64,000 nt of DNA, taken from NCBI GenBank assembly GCA_024704765.1, contig JAKMXF010000166.1, forward strand, positions 522,743 to 586,742, in the 5' to 3' direction. Of this stretch, positions 30,639 through 42,110 are shown piece by piece. Made by a program: the position numbers and the translations under genes. The notes under the pieces are model-generated. The model was given only the letters and a program-made list of their open reading frames with translations. It made no database searches and was not told the DNA's origin. The first letter of the stretch is position 1, and each line of letters begins with the position of its first letter. Source of the stretch: Oopsacas minuta (taxonomy: Eukaryota > Porifera > Hexactinellida > Lyssacinosida > Leucopsacidae).

Positions 30639-32749
30639 TTCTACATCTATTACACTGGTCAACGTTTACCACTATGGAATTTCTTCTTATCTGAATCCGA
30701 ACTTTTCCTAGCAATATTTCTATACTGATTCCGAAATGAAATCCAATTTACTCCAACACGTCACAATTTGATAATATTCAACATGAAAAACTACAAAATG
30801 GATAATATTTGTAAACATTTTCCTTTATACGAAAGGATTTATCCACAACTTGTATGAATATTCAAATTCTAATATATTTGTAATCCATTGTAACGAGTGT
30901 AGCTCTGTGTAGACCAAACTGGTTATTCGGAGGCCAAAAATAAACTTTAATGATATTTTGTTGTCTCTAAATGTGAAATTATAGATTTCCTCTGCCAAAA
31001 AATGACCAGTTTCACCTGAATAAACCTCTTACCAGTTTAAAATAAAATATGAACCTGTTATTATTCAAAATTTACAACAGTTTCCCATAAGTACCTCAGT
31101 ATTCGGTAAAGATTTCTGATATTTTAGCAATTTTGTCATTTTCAAGTCACATGTCATCAAATTGCGAAGTGATGGAGCCACACGGGTTCTATATTCGGAA
31201 TCAGCATGGTTGGTAACACAACATCAAAACTCTATTCAACACAGAAGGAAATCAGTGTTGAAAAGTGTAATCAATATAACCCAGTCGAATCCACAAGTGT
31301 AAGTTAGTGTTGTCGTTGGAGGGTTTTAACGCGAACAAATTGTTATATAAACATATTTGATACTGTTGGGTGTCTAATTTTATGTTCTACCTTCTACAAC
31401 ATATCCAAAATCCGCAAAACTCGCTATGGAGACACTTTTTTGAGGAATTTGTAAAGTCATCAGATATCACTAGAGAAGGTGTAAAAATTGGAACTTCTAT
31501 GATTGAAGTCCGATCACATTATTATAGTTTTTTTCGGAAAGAAATATGTGAAAAATAGCAAGGGAGTTAACAAGGCGCGGGGACCGTTACAGTAAATTCA
31601 AGTTAAGAGATTATTTAGAGAGCTTATATGTACATAACTAGATTCAATTTGTCGAGTGACGTCAAACAAGGGTTCACTCGATAGGGTTGGATAGGACCAG
31701 AGAAATTTCCCCAAAGCGGATTTTTTATATGTTATAGAGCATAAAATTCTACGCCCAACAGCATCACATATGTTTATGTAACAATTTGTTCATGGAAAGG
31801 CCTTTTTCGGCTCCCACGACTCCACTAGCTAAAAGTAAGTTTAACTTAGAATTATTAGGAAACTAATTGTTTTTGCTTGGTGGGGAAAGAGACTGATTTA
31901 TCATATGATTAATCATATTTTACACTAAATCATGCTAGAGAATTTGTTTTAACTGCTAGTAAGGGGTAATGAGTATGTAGATTTTATATTGACATTTTCA
32001 AATCTATATTTACAATATCTATCATATTTTCACACCTTTTACATATATTTCAAATTGATGCTAGATATTCGTTTTAAAGTTAGACAGGGGATAATGTAGG
32101 ATAATTATTCCGAATTTTACCCATAGGATTTGAGGATAGAATATGAAATTCATTAGGAGACGAATAATATTGAATATCCTGAAATATTTCTCGGATCCAG
32201 GAGCCCAAAATCAGTCGGGTCCGGTGCATTGCGGCATTTACATGGGGGTCAGGGGGTTGTGCCCCCCATGAAAATAATTACATAGCCCTGAGTGCACTAC
32301 AAGTCTGTCGGCTGGACCTTATTAAAAATAATTTTAACGAAAAAGAGCAAATGTTATTATTTATATGTGAAGGGCAATATGACTGCGCATATCATATTAC
32401 GTAAATTATTTATAAGATAAGGTGGTTATCGCTTATAAGAACATCCTTGCGTAAAGCAACAATATTTACTGATAATTATAAGTCTTATTTGCAAACCCAC
32501 TGTAGTTAAATTTATGACTGTGTAAGGATGATATTCGTACTATTATTGTTCAAACATGCTCTGCCCCTATGGCCTTTTCTGTTACAAATCTCCCCTCCCT
32601 TTTCCAAGAACATACGAGTATGTTATGTTGCTATTGGTTTGTACATTATGATGGCCGCGTGTAAATTATATTACTTTAATTAACCTGGAAATGTAGGATA
32701 TATTATATGATTATAATCTATACTATCAAAACGTAATTAATCTGTATGT

Positions 32750-33140
32750 ATATATATATTATTAAATCTCAATTGCTGTCTGTTTGTTTGTTTGTTTGTT
32801 TGTTTGTCCGTTGTCAAGGAAAGGATTTACGGTATGCAATTTTGAAATTGTAGCATAACTATGTATTTATTGTGTTTATCAAGGAAGTAAATAGAATTCA
32901 ATAAAACTTCACTAAATATATCGAACATGCTGAATCCGATTTTCACACTTTTGGATTAATCATATGTAAATTTATTGTTGTTTTTATGATTATAAAGTAA
33001 ACAAATTAGCCAAATCTCAAAATATACGTACAGGCTTGCTCTAAACGGCTACCCAGGGGTAAGTAAGTACGCTGAATCTGAATTTCGCATTTCAAGTTTC
33101 TCTTATGTTAATTCTTTTGTTATTTTATGAATATAAAGTA
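32750..33140 (+). mobile_element. Helitron-like repeat, copy D (3' end missing)
   Basis: It begins ATATTATTAAATCTCAATTG, followed by a (TTTG)n run at 32780-32812 and GTCAAGGAAAGGATTTACGG. The middle carries CTTGCTCTAAACGGCTAC, the exact reverse complement of the end of copy A. The GC-rich hairpin is absent. Confidence 0.6.
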
Positions 33141-33699
33141 AACAAATTATTGAAATATTAATGTATTAATTCAATTAATGAGCCTACCACATTATCGCAT
33201 CTCTTTACTCCCTGCATATATTATTTATATATTGTCATAGACTAGTACAGAAGAATCTCCCAAATAAGGGAATCCAAGAAGCATTAATTAGCTAGACTCA
33301 ACACTCCACTTTGGCAAATACCTCACTTCTTACTCTCATATTTTACAACTTTTTTCGTTAATTAAATGAATTATGTCCGAGTTAATGTAAGAAAAAAAAT
33401 TTGGACCAATCTTGCTTCTTACAGTATGATTACCCAACATCGAGGAATGTGTATTAATTTTAGGTTACACAATCATTAAAAATTTGAATTTTGTCTGGAG
33501 CTTAAAGAAATTATCGATTTATTCCTAATTCTACTGCAAATCAATCACAAGTTGGACGCCATTCCATCGTTTGTACAACTTTCGGAAGCATGGGCTTCCA
33601 GATTCTATAGTATTCTTTCAATGCATTTCGTTAGTCCGGGCAACATATTAATCCCGCTTAATCGGGTGTGTATATGATAGAGTAACAAGTGAAAGGAAA

Positions 33700-34050
33700 T
33701 CTATATTATTAAATTGCATTTTTGCCTGCTTGTCTGTCAGTCTGTCTGCTTGTTCGTCGTCAAGGAGAATATATACGAAATGCTATATTGATTTCAAATT
33801 TTCGCAATTTAAGTCGCATAAATATGCATTTATCATGTTTACCAAGAAAGTAAACAGAATTCGATAATTGACATCTTAAAATAATCATATGAACTTATAG
33901 ATAGGGATAATCAGGTACGCTGAATCCAAATTTTACATATAAGAATGTGTTCAATGTTTATTTTATGAATAATTCGAAGCATGAAGTGCCGAGTTTCGTG
34001 TGAACATGTTCGCAAGCCGCGCAGCACAGACAAGCGAAGGGCGCTCGTAT
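33700..34050 (+). mobile_element. Helitron-like repeat, copy E
   Basis: It starts AATCTATATTATTAAATTGC with TCTGTCAGTCTGTCTGC next, and ends in a decayed GC-rich segment (GCAAGCCGCGCAGC ... CAAGCGAAGGGCGCTCG) close to 34050. Same orientation as copies D and F. Confidence 0.55.
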
Positions 34051-34154
34051 ATTATAATACATAAGCCTTAAGGTTAAGATATAATCTTCCCAAATAGTTT
34101 ACAACTTCTATGTATTTATTACTATAGTACATGAGTTTTAATTGTGTGCCTTTT

Positions 34155-34655
34155 TCACTCATTCAATCCAAGCCATTTTTCTATCGATAGCGCTAATTTC
34201 TTAACTTCTTCCTGATTACAATGAATTCCATATTTTGTAAGCGGTAAAGGATATCCATTCTGTAGATTGAGCCTGATGATATACCCAGTGCCTGAGTAGC
34301 GAGATTTGTCTTCCTCGAGGGTAACAGATTCTACTTCATTCATAGATGCTGCCATATAGTCTAGATTACCGCCTAAAAGGTAGGAGAATAAAGTATCATG
34401 ATAAATTCGTATTTTATTATGTTTCTTTTCGAGCAAAACTTCATCAAATGAGTCAAATACCGTATAACCACAACAGAACCCCAACAGGACAACTGATGCT
34501 TTAAAATAGTAACTTTCTACCCAGAATGAAAAGTATACACCTATTGCCGCTCCGATGTAAAGCATAACCCAAGATGTCCAGGTAGCATCTCTCCTCAGCT
34601 GCAATAAGTCTGGAGTGAAAGATAACACACGCATGTATGGTTTTTTGGAGGACAT
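34155..34655 (-). CDS. CYBC1: CYBC1 / EROS-like membrane protein (C17orf62 homologue)
   Basis: 166 residues in one exon, true ATG. In vertebrates CYBC1 (EROS) is an ER chaperone needed for stable expression of the NADPH-oxidase heterodimer gp91phox-p22phox; it also affects P2X7. Seen here: two adjacent hydrophobic segments (about residues 28-46 and 51-68) form a membrane hairpin. A PH-like beta domain follows with the family landmarks EVESVTLEEDKSRYSGTGYIIRLNLQNGYPLPLT. This matches human DVRDVSVEEEKVRYFGKGYMVVLRL...HPLT in order and spacing. A final amphipathic helix (VKKLALSIEKWLGL) matches the C-terminal helix. The long acidic vertebrate tail is missing. The function in this organism is inferred only; a NOX-type oxidase partner would be expected elsewhere. 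Confidence 0.8.
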   Translation of the reverse strand: MSSKKPYMRVLSFTPDLLQLRRDATWTSWVMLYIGAAIGVYFSFWVESYYFKASVVLLGFCCGYTVFDSFDEVLLEKKHNKIRIYHDTLFSYLLGGNLDYMAASMNEVESVTLEEDKSRYSGTGYIIRLNLQNGYPLPLTKYGIHCNQEEVKKLALSIEKWLGLNE

Positions 34656-36099
34656 TCTTCTTTCAGACGTATAGCTAATTTAGTAACAGCAAGAAACAAT
34701 GTATTAAATAGTTAAAAGCTATGGTGCTAGTACATACGGGATCTTTCAAAGTATGAGAATTGTAGTATCATACTACACCTATAAATCAAATAAGATTTGT
34801 GTATGTATTAATTAAATTCCAAATTAATGTGATTTTTATGTATAACCAATACTTATTGAAGTTCCAAAATGATCGACAGGAAGTATTGAAATTACGTATT
34901 TGTTATTTTGTGAATCTATATTATTAAATTGCTATTGCTGTCTATTTGACTGTTTATCTGTTGTCAAGGAAATGATTTAGGGAATGTTGTATCGTATTTG
35001 AATTTATCAATTCTGAGATGTCGAAAAACTATGAATTATCGTCTTTATCAAAAAAGTGAACAGGATTCAATAAAACTTGAGTAAATATACTGAATATGCT
35101 AAATCCGATTTTCACACTTTGAATTAATCATATGTAAATATATTCGTTGATTTTATTAATATATAAAGTAAACGAATAGTTAAAATCTCAAAATAATCTT
35201 AGACTTGCTCTTAACTTATACATGGTGGGTATTTGAGTACTCTGATTCAGAATTTCGTTATTTCAAGGTATGTGTGAATAATAGTTCTTATAAACATTCG
35301 AGGTACGAAGTGCCAAGTTACATGCGAACACAGAGTGCTCGCAAGCCGCGAAACGTGAACAAGCGAAACTGCTCGTATGAAACCTATAATCAAATTTTAA
35401 ATTATAGTAGCGTCGCGTCTCGCGAATGCGTCACGAAGCGACGGGCCAAATGCTTGTTAAAGAAATGTTAAACTCAAATCTGAGTCATCCTAGTCTTCCT
35501 ACATAACAATGGTCAATCTTAAATCTATACAACTTACATACTTAAATATAGAAACTAACGAATGTTGCTTCGTTTAGTGTGAAGAGTTGATACCTAGAAT
35601 TTTCAAATCAAGTACTTCTGCATATAAACATTATCTAAAGACAATTTTCTTTGAAGCCACCTTTGGAACTACAGTTTTGGAAATATTGGAAATTGAATTA
35701 ATATATTCTGTTCCCAAGAATCCTGTCTTATATCAACCCCTAATAATGGAAGAATGCAATATGTAGTAAGATATCATCGAGGAAATATATTTATGTATTT
35801 GAATATGTAAACTCAAAGATATGTTTGGAAGTGTAAAGGTAGTTTCAAAACTACTTTAGTAGGTTCTGATATTGTGCATAATATCAATTCAGTGGCTTCG
35901 AATGAATTCTTTATTGTATTTTATACATTTAGAATAACGGAAATTTAAGAAGAAACCCAAAGTATAAACCAGATTCCTTTTGATTCTACTTTTGAGAGAT
36001 AATTAATTAATAATAACGAGCCTTGGGCTCATCGCTTTACTTAACACTATGTTTAGAGAATTTTCCCAATAAATATTTTTATTAGTATTATATATTGTG
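34656..36099. other. Gene-free stretch with Helitron-like copy F
   Basis: It contains Helitron-like copy F (about 34915-35378) and otherwise unassigned AT-rich sequence. The open frame at 35205-35471 overlaps the repeat and is not a host gene. Confidence 0.6.
34915..35378 (+). mobile_element. Helitron-like repeat, copy F
   Basis: It starts ATCTATATTATTAAATTGCT, continues with TCTATTTGACTGTTTATCTG and GTCAAGGAAATGATTTAGGG, and ends in GCTCGCAAGCCGCGAAACG ... ACAAGCGAAACTGCTCG. It is the third same-strand copy within 2.7 kb. Confidence 0.6.
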
Positions 36100-38807
36100 A
36101 TGACTAAACTAATTAATATAAATGAGGAATGGGTATTGACAAATCTCCAACTCACACCAGATGAGGCATTCAAACAGGAGAGCATCAATCTATCAGGATC
36201 TTATACAGATAGAATTTTAAGTCTTGGCCGTAGTCTTATGAGCTTTCACAGTTTAGTTTCACTTGATTTATCTCGTAACATGCTACAAAGTCTAAAAGGG
36301 TTACACCACCTAAAACACCTACGGTCTCTCAACTTGTATTTAAATGATATATCAAATATAAAAGAGCTGTACAGATTGAGATCTAACAAGCAGCTGAGAG
36401 AAATTGATATTAGATTGAATCCTGTGACCAAGGCGGAGCCAGACTTCAGGTTAGTTACTAAAACTACGTACGTAATCTCTAAATTAATAATCTAACCATT
36501 TAATTACTAAAAGAAAATTCATACATGTTGTTGACGGCCTTCAGGTTCATCAATTTTTGATGGATCAAAAAGAAGAAGTCATCAAATTATAGACTTTATT
36601 CATCAAAATTTGCACATACGATTCACGTTCTTCTACTTGCTTTTAATAATAAAAATGTACACAAATATATAATACACAATCGCCGAAGATATCTGCACAA
36701 TTTAGCTTGTTTTGGCAAACTAAGTATTACTGAGTATCACATGTATTAGCATGGGAAAATAATTACGATTCATTTTATTAATATTATCACCAGGTACAAG
36801 AGAACATCCGACATTTTGCACTATTGGGACAATTTTGGACGATTTTAGGAATAAAGAATAATCATCGAAAGTGATTACCTAAAAATAAATCTCATCAAAC
36901 ATTTAAGGCTAAACCCTTATGACATGGAATCTCACCTCAATCTATGAAAATTATCCATACAGATTATATTATAATCATATTTTCTTATTTAGGTTGTTTC
37001 TAGTGTATATGCTACCACAGCTACGTAAGCTAGATGACAGAGGTGTGTACGAACAGGAGAGAGCAGCTGCACTCCTCCATTTCTCTTCAGATCAAGCTCA
37101 CAACTTTTCATTTAACTCCCCAGATGAAAATGACATGTCTTATGAGCTAAAGAATGCTAGCGAGTATCATACACACCCTAGAGTAAAAATGGTACAAAAT
37201 GCATTTCCACTCACTCACAGCGCTCTAGATGATGATGATGTCACTGTTTTAGACCTTCTCTCTAAGAGCCGTATTGACGCGGCACCACCTCCAGTGACCT
37301 CAAGCGAGCCCGTTGTAGTTGGTAACCCGTTCACTGAGATCGAAGAGAGAATACAATCTCGACTGAATATTAATTCTAACATGGGACAAGTGTTTGCTAG
37401 TTTTTTAACAGACATCACTAATGTTATTAGATGTCATTGGCCGAATAAAGTAACAGTTAGTTTTGTAGATGATTTGAATGAAGTTGTGGAAAAGAATTTC
37501 CTTGACTTTTCAGAGAAAGAAGATGGAATATCTAGGAGAGAGGAGGAGTGGCAGAAGGAACAGAGGAGTTTAGAACAAAGAGTAGAGATAGCCGAGAGAG
37601 AGCAGAGAGGTTAGGCTGATAAGCCAAGTCATAAATTTAATATTATTAATGGCATAATTACATAAATTTGATTTCCTTGTCAGTATCCGAATACTGACAC
37701 TGAATAGTGTATTAATAATTATATAATTATGCCTAATTAATACAAACACGGTATGTAATTACGGAGATGTGACAAGCTTAATACTGCGCCGGGTCGGTCT
37801 GCCAGATCCTGGGACCTCTCCGAATCTCTGAGGAGCCTTGGATAGAATGTCAAGCTCATAAGTAGATGAATAATTATGCACTATCCTATACAGCACATTC
37901 TTAACATGTTTACTATTTGTAGATCATCAAGTCAAGCTGAGAGAATTAGAAGAGGAGAACAGTAATCTGAGAAGTGTGGAGAATGAGATTTCTCCTATGA
38001 AAGAAGCTTTTTCTCAGTTCAAAGGAGAAAACAAACATCTGCAGGAAAAAGTAATTTGTCTTTACGAGCCCTTATTGTAATTATAAACTCGATTGCAATC
38101 ATTGCATATTATAAATTGAAAATTACTTAAGTACGAGTATTTTAGTTGCTAGGTAATAGATTCAATATTTCGATTTTAATGTTATAAGTCTAGTCAGTAC
38201 GTAGGCATTAATAGGGTTTATAAGAGAAATCCCTCAATCCAAATAATGACTGCTTCATCAGAATCCTTTTGAAAACTGAAAATATATAATACTGAATACA
38301 CAATAGCTTATGTTTATATTTGAAAATCTATTGATACGCACCAGATTATCATTGGAGCCTGGTCTCTATAAACATTTCTACTTGTTAAGTTGCCACATAT
38401 AATATCCATCGTTATAAGCAAGATGATGTCTAACCTAGACTCCAATTGTATTAAATTTAGTAATTATTGTTTGATTTTCATAGATAAAGATACAAGAGAG
38501 TCGCATACAAGATATGAATGTAAGAATGATAGCATATGATAAAGATAGGTCAAACTTGGAGAATTCTATAGAAGAGAAGAGAAAACAATTGGAAGATAAT
38601 TTGGCATCTCTCAAAGAAATAAGAGGATTGGCTGCTATGCTACGTGAAACTCATCAGGCTCTTACTTCAAATAACAACTTCCTTTTGCAAGAAAATAGTC
38701 AACTAAAAGAAAGACATGAACAGGAAATTAATCAAATGCATTTCAGTTATCAACAGCTGAGAAAATCATTTGATGTATGGAAAGAAGCAAATAAACAAAG
38801 TAACTAA
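36100..38807 (+). CDS. CEP72: CEP72/LRRC36-like leucine-rich centrosomal protein, four exons
   Basis: Exons 36100-36449, 36993-37609, 37923-38050 and 38484-38807 join in frame (introns 543, 313 and 433 bp, GT-AG), giving 472 residues. CEP72 is a pericentriolar and centriolar-satellite protein that helps recruit the gamma-tubulin ring complex and KIZ; LRRC36 is its paralogue. The N-terminal 140 residues hold leucine-rich repeats very close to CEP72: SLGRSLMSFHSLVSLDLSRN, SLNLYLNDISNI, DIRLNPV, and the LRR cap FLVYMLPQLRKLDDR, then ERAAALLHF. The middle is polar and less conserved. The C-terminus is coiled coil (about 330-465), with AAMLRETHQALTSNNNFLL followed by FSYQQLRKS, similar to the end of LRRC36. 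The start ATG is used rather than the GTG just before it. This is the most intron-rich host gene in the window. Confidence 0.83.
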
Positions 38808-40078
38808 TAATTTCATAATTCAAACAGATAATATTATTAAATAATAGCGTTGTGAGAGAGTTTGAAATTATCAGTTATAATATATTTCAATTTTCGCATA
38901 TAATAGCAGCCCAGGTCAAAGCTAGATACCTAAACAAAACGGTACCCGATAGCACCCAGGGTTCTCCTAGAATAATCACAATATATTTATGGGAGGGCTA
39001 TAATTTAGTGAGGGATTATTTTGGAAGAAATCAACAGGGATTCAACCCTCACTTGTTTTTGCTTTAGTGTAAAAACTATAAACACATATGCTTTAATATC
39101 ATGTAAATAGACGTAGATATCAAAGGACAGGTCAATGATCATATTGTGAAGATAATTTCCAAGTTAAAAGTTGCAAAGATAAAATCATTATTAAACTAAA
39201 GCATAACATTCTAATCACTAAGGCACTGGCACTGCATGTACCATGGATGGATTAATGCCGTTCAATGTGGATTTTGTAAAAATGTGTTTAGCATCAAATA
39301 TATCATTTAAATGCAAAAATGGTAGGATTGGAATATGTTCTTGACTATGTTAACTCAATATTACCCAATCAAATCGCAATAAGAATAAATTTTGAGAATA
39401 TAATAGCTTTTTACTGTGCCGACAATTACTATAACATAGTGGCTCAGTTCTATAATGGTTGACTTAGTATATATGAGATTCTTATTGACAATTTTAAGGT
39501 AAATTACAAACAAATTTACAGTTCAACAACCACAACAACAACATCAACAATAGCAGTACACATCTAGTATATTGAATTGTAATGAGTAATGAGGTTAAGT
39601 ACACATCTAGTATAGTAGTTTAATTGTATTGAGGGAATTGTGGAGAATTATCCGAGGCCTTGTGAGTATCACCAGGTCAGCTATAAGAATAAGTATAACA
39701 TAGTTCCCAAATGACCCACATTTGAGCATCAAAACCCGCTGACTTGACTCCCGAGGGTAGGCGACAAATTCGCATTTTTGGGTTTAATCCTGCAAATGCA
39801 AGCAAATTGCCTTATTTCCAAGGTTGTTACCGAATAGTTTAATAATTGGTTGGACCAAACATATTTGCCAATTACAAGTAGTTGAGTATTTGGTTGGCTC
39901 ATAAATATCAGTATCCGGTGTTCTGTTAGTCAAACAAATATCTTTGTTTGAGGAAATATTTTTCCCAAACACCGAAATAACTCTTGATAGAATACAATTA
40001 GCTCATCACTATACTTTAAAGTTTAAATCGCATAATTATCTTCATTTTCCAATATGTTTCTCTTGAATTATAGATATA

Positions 40079-40243
40079 CGGTAGAGTCTCGTTAATACGA
40101 ACACGGTTAAGGAGTACAACTTTCTACACTTTATCAGTCCCCTTCGATGCCTTTTCAATGTAAATTAGTTCGGGTAATTCGTACTCCTTATCAGGAGTAC
40201 GAATTTTGCAGTCCCTGGTGTACGTATTAACGAGAGTCTACTG
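40079..40243 (-). mobile_element. pogo-like MITE, 165 bp, TA target duplication
   Basis: Termini CGGTAGAGTCTCGTTAATAC (left) and GTATTAACGAGAGTCTACTG (right), flanked by TA on both sides. It carries the internal palindrome TACTCCTTATCAGGAGTA. It is an inverted relative of 41370-41552. Confidence 0.8.
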
Positions 40244-41369
40244 TAGATATTCGCACTAAGTAACAAAGGCATGAGCAAGCATATAAAGTTTTTACTTATA
40301 ATTTCAGAGGTGTCTATATTCATAAAAGTTTCGCAAATAATATTCACATAATTCAATAACGACAAGTGTTGGTAACATAGTGCCATTATTATTTAAGGAT
40401 TTGCTTAGAGCCTACAATTATTAGAATTCCCTCATCACAAAATACAAATTAGAGATCGTGGTTCAAAGTTAGAGGTCCCAAGGTCCCTCTAATATGGCTT
40501 AAAAACACTGAAGTGAAGCTCTAATATACTCTATCTAATTAATGAAGTTATCTAATCTAATCCAGCATTTCAACCAAAATTTACTACTTGCCCAATAAAA
40601 TCTATCCATGAATCGTTTGAGCACAACAGGGCTGGAGCAGAGCATGGAGGGTTTGTGTACAAAGCTAGTACGACATTTGTGTACAAACACTACGATGCAT
40701 TTATACATACAGTGCGACAATTATGAACAGAGGCCTTTTGCCTTGGATGTTTTCAGGTATTTTAACGTAATATTCGAGTTCTTTTCGAGAGTATTATCCT
40801 TGGGTTAGTGGACAGGAAGCCTTGGATGTTGTTTCAGTGTATTTTAACTCATTATTCGAGTTCCAGGGAAGAAACTTCTGTAATTGATATCTGTATACAG
40901 ACGTCACACTAGCTTTATTCACAAATGTCCTAGCAGAGTTACTGGAAATTCTAATCAAGGATTCAAACTGTAATGTTATAATCAAATATCTAGATTATAC
41001 TTAATTTTAGATCAGTGCTGTATCTATTTTCGGATTCTCATAGTGTGTGAATTTATATTTATAATATTCAATTCAATCTACGGAAATAAATTTGACGTAG
41101 CTAGTAGGAATTGATTGAATAAATTAACCCATAGTTTGGCGATTCCCTCAAATGAGTCATATCCTCTGTATAAGGATGACACTAAAGCACCTCTCACATC
41201 TCTGTAACTTTGGAAAATGAGAATGTTGGGATACGATGCTCTTAGCTCTTGTAATTAGAATTACAACCTGATACCACCAAATCATCTTCGTTTCAATCAA
41301 AAATGAGTATTCAAGTAATAAAGTCAACAAGTAAATCGGTAAAAATGTTAGTGAAGTTTTATGCATATA

Positions 41370-41552
41370 CAGTAGACTCTCGTTAATACGTACGCCAGGG
41401 TACTGCCCAAATTCGTACTCCTTATCAGGAGTACGTATTATTCGAACTAATTACATTGAAAAGGCATACAAGGGGACTGATAAAGTGGCCAAATTTGTAC
41501 TCCTTATCCGGAGTTACGCCTTAACCGTGTTCGTATTAACGAGACTCTACTC
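41370..41552 (+). mobile_element. pogo-like MITE, 183 bp, TA target duplication
   Basis: Termini CAGTAGACTCTCGTTAATAC (left) and GTATTAACGAGACTCTACTC (right), flanked by TA on both sides. The internal segments TACTCCTTATCAGGAGTA, GAAAAGGCAT and GGACTGATAAAGT are shared, reversed, with the 40.1 kb copy. Confidence 0.8.
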
Positions 41553-42110
41553 TAGTGTAAAGACTACCATACAGGATGCAACGAAATTGCACGCAAAGAA
41601 TTGCATCGTGTATGGTTAATTTTCCAACTAATCAGTTTTTGGAATTTTGAGGCAATTTATTGCAACGTGTATGATTTGTTAAGAGTTGAATGGAAATTGT
41701 AATATGTTTCTGTTCTATTTTAATGAAACATTATTGCAACGTGTATAGTAGCTTAATATATTTATACTATACAGTATTTTAGTGAAAATTTGGCGCCTCA
41801 AAACCAGCCAATCAAATTCGAGTATTCAGTACAGTATTGGTAACCCGAATTAAAGGTAGTGCTAGTGCCTTAGTGTGTTAGAATGCTATCCTAAAAGGTG
41901 TTACTGAAATAATAATAAATTATATCAGTATGAGCGAAGAGAATACAACTTAAAGTTTCTGTTATTGAGTAATAAAGTTAAATACTCATTTAGCGCGCCT
42001 TTGATTAGAAATCGATTACATTCCAATAATAAGATAAGATGAATTATCTCACATAATTTCGAGCATAGACAGTAGACAGTAATATACACAGTAAATATTG
42101 AGAGATTTAT

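Larger units (their letters stand above)
30639..34154. other. Gene-free stretch with Helitron-like copies
   Basis: 3.5 kb without a recognised gene. Contents: a degenerate MITE piece near 32412-32505 (GCTTATAAGAACATCC, right end CCCACTG) and Helitron-like copies D (about 32750-33140) and E (about 33700-34050). The small frame at 31370 shows no family similarity. Confidence 0.65.
38808..42110. other. Gene-free stretch with two MITEs
   Basis: 3.3 kb without a recognised gene. Two members of one pogo-like MITE family lie in opposite orientation (40079-40243 and 41370-41552). A short TTGCAACGTGTAT motif recurs between 41580 and 41760. Open frames here are short and AT-rich. Confidence 0.65.

Noticed and set aside
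35205-35471. 88-codon Arg/Lys-rich frame
   Set aside because: It lies inside a Helitron-like repeat copy; its basic residues come from the GC-rich hairpin region.
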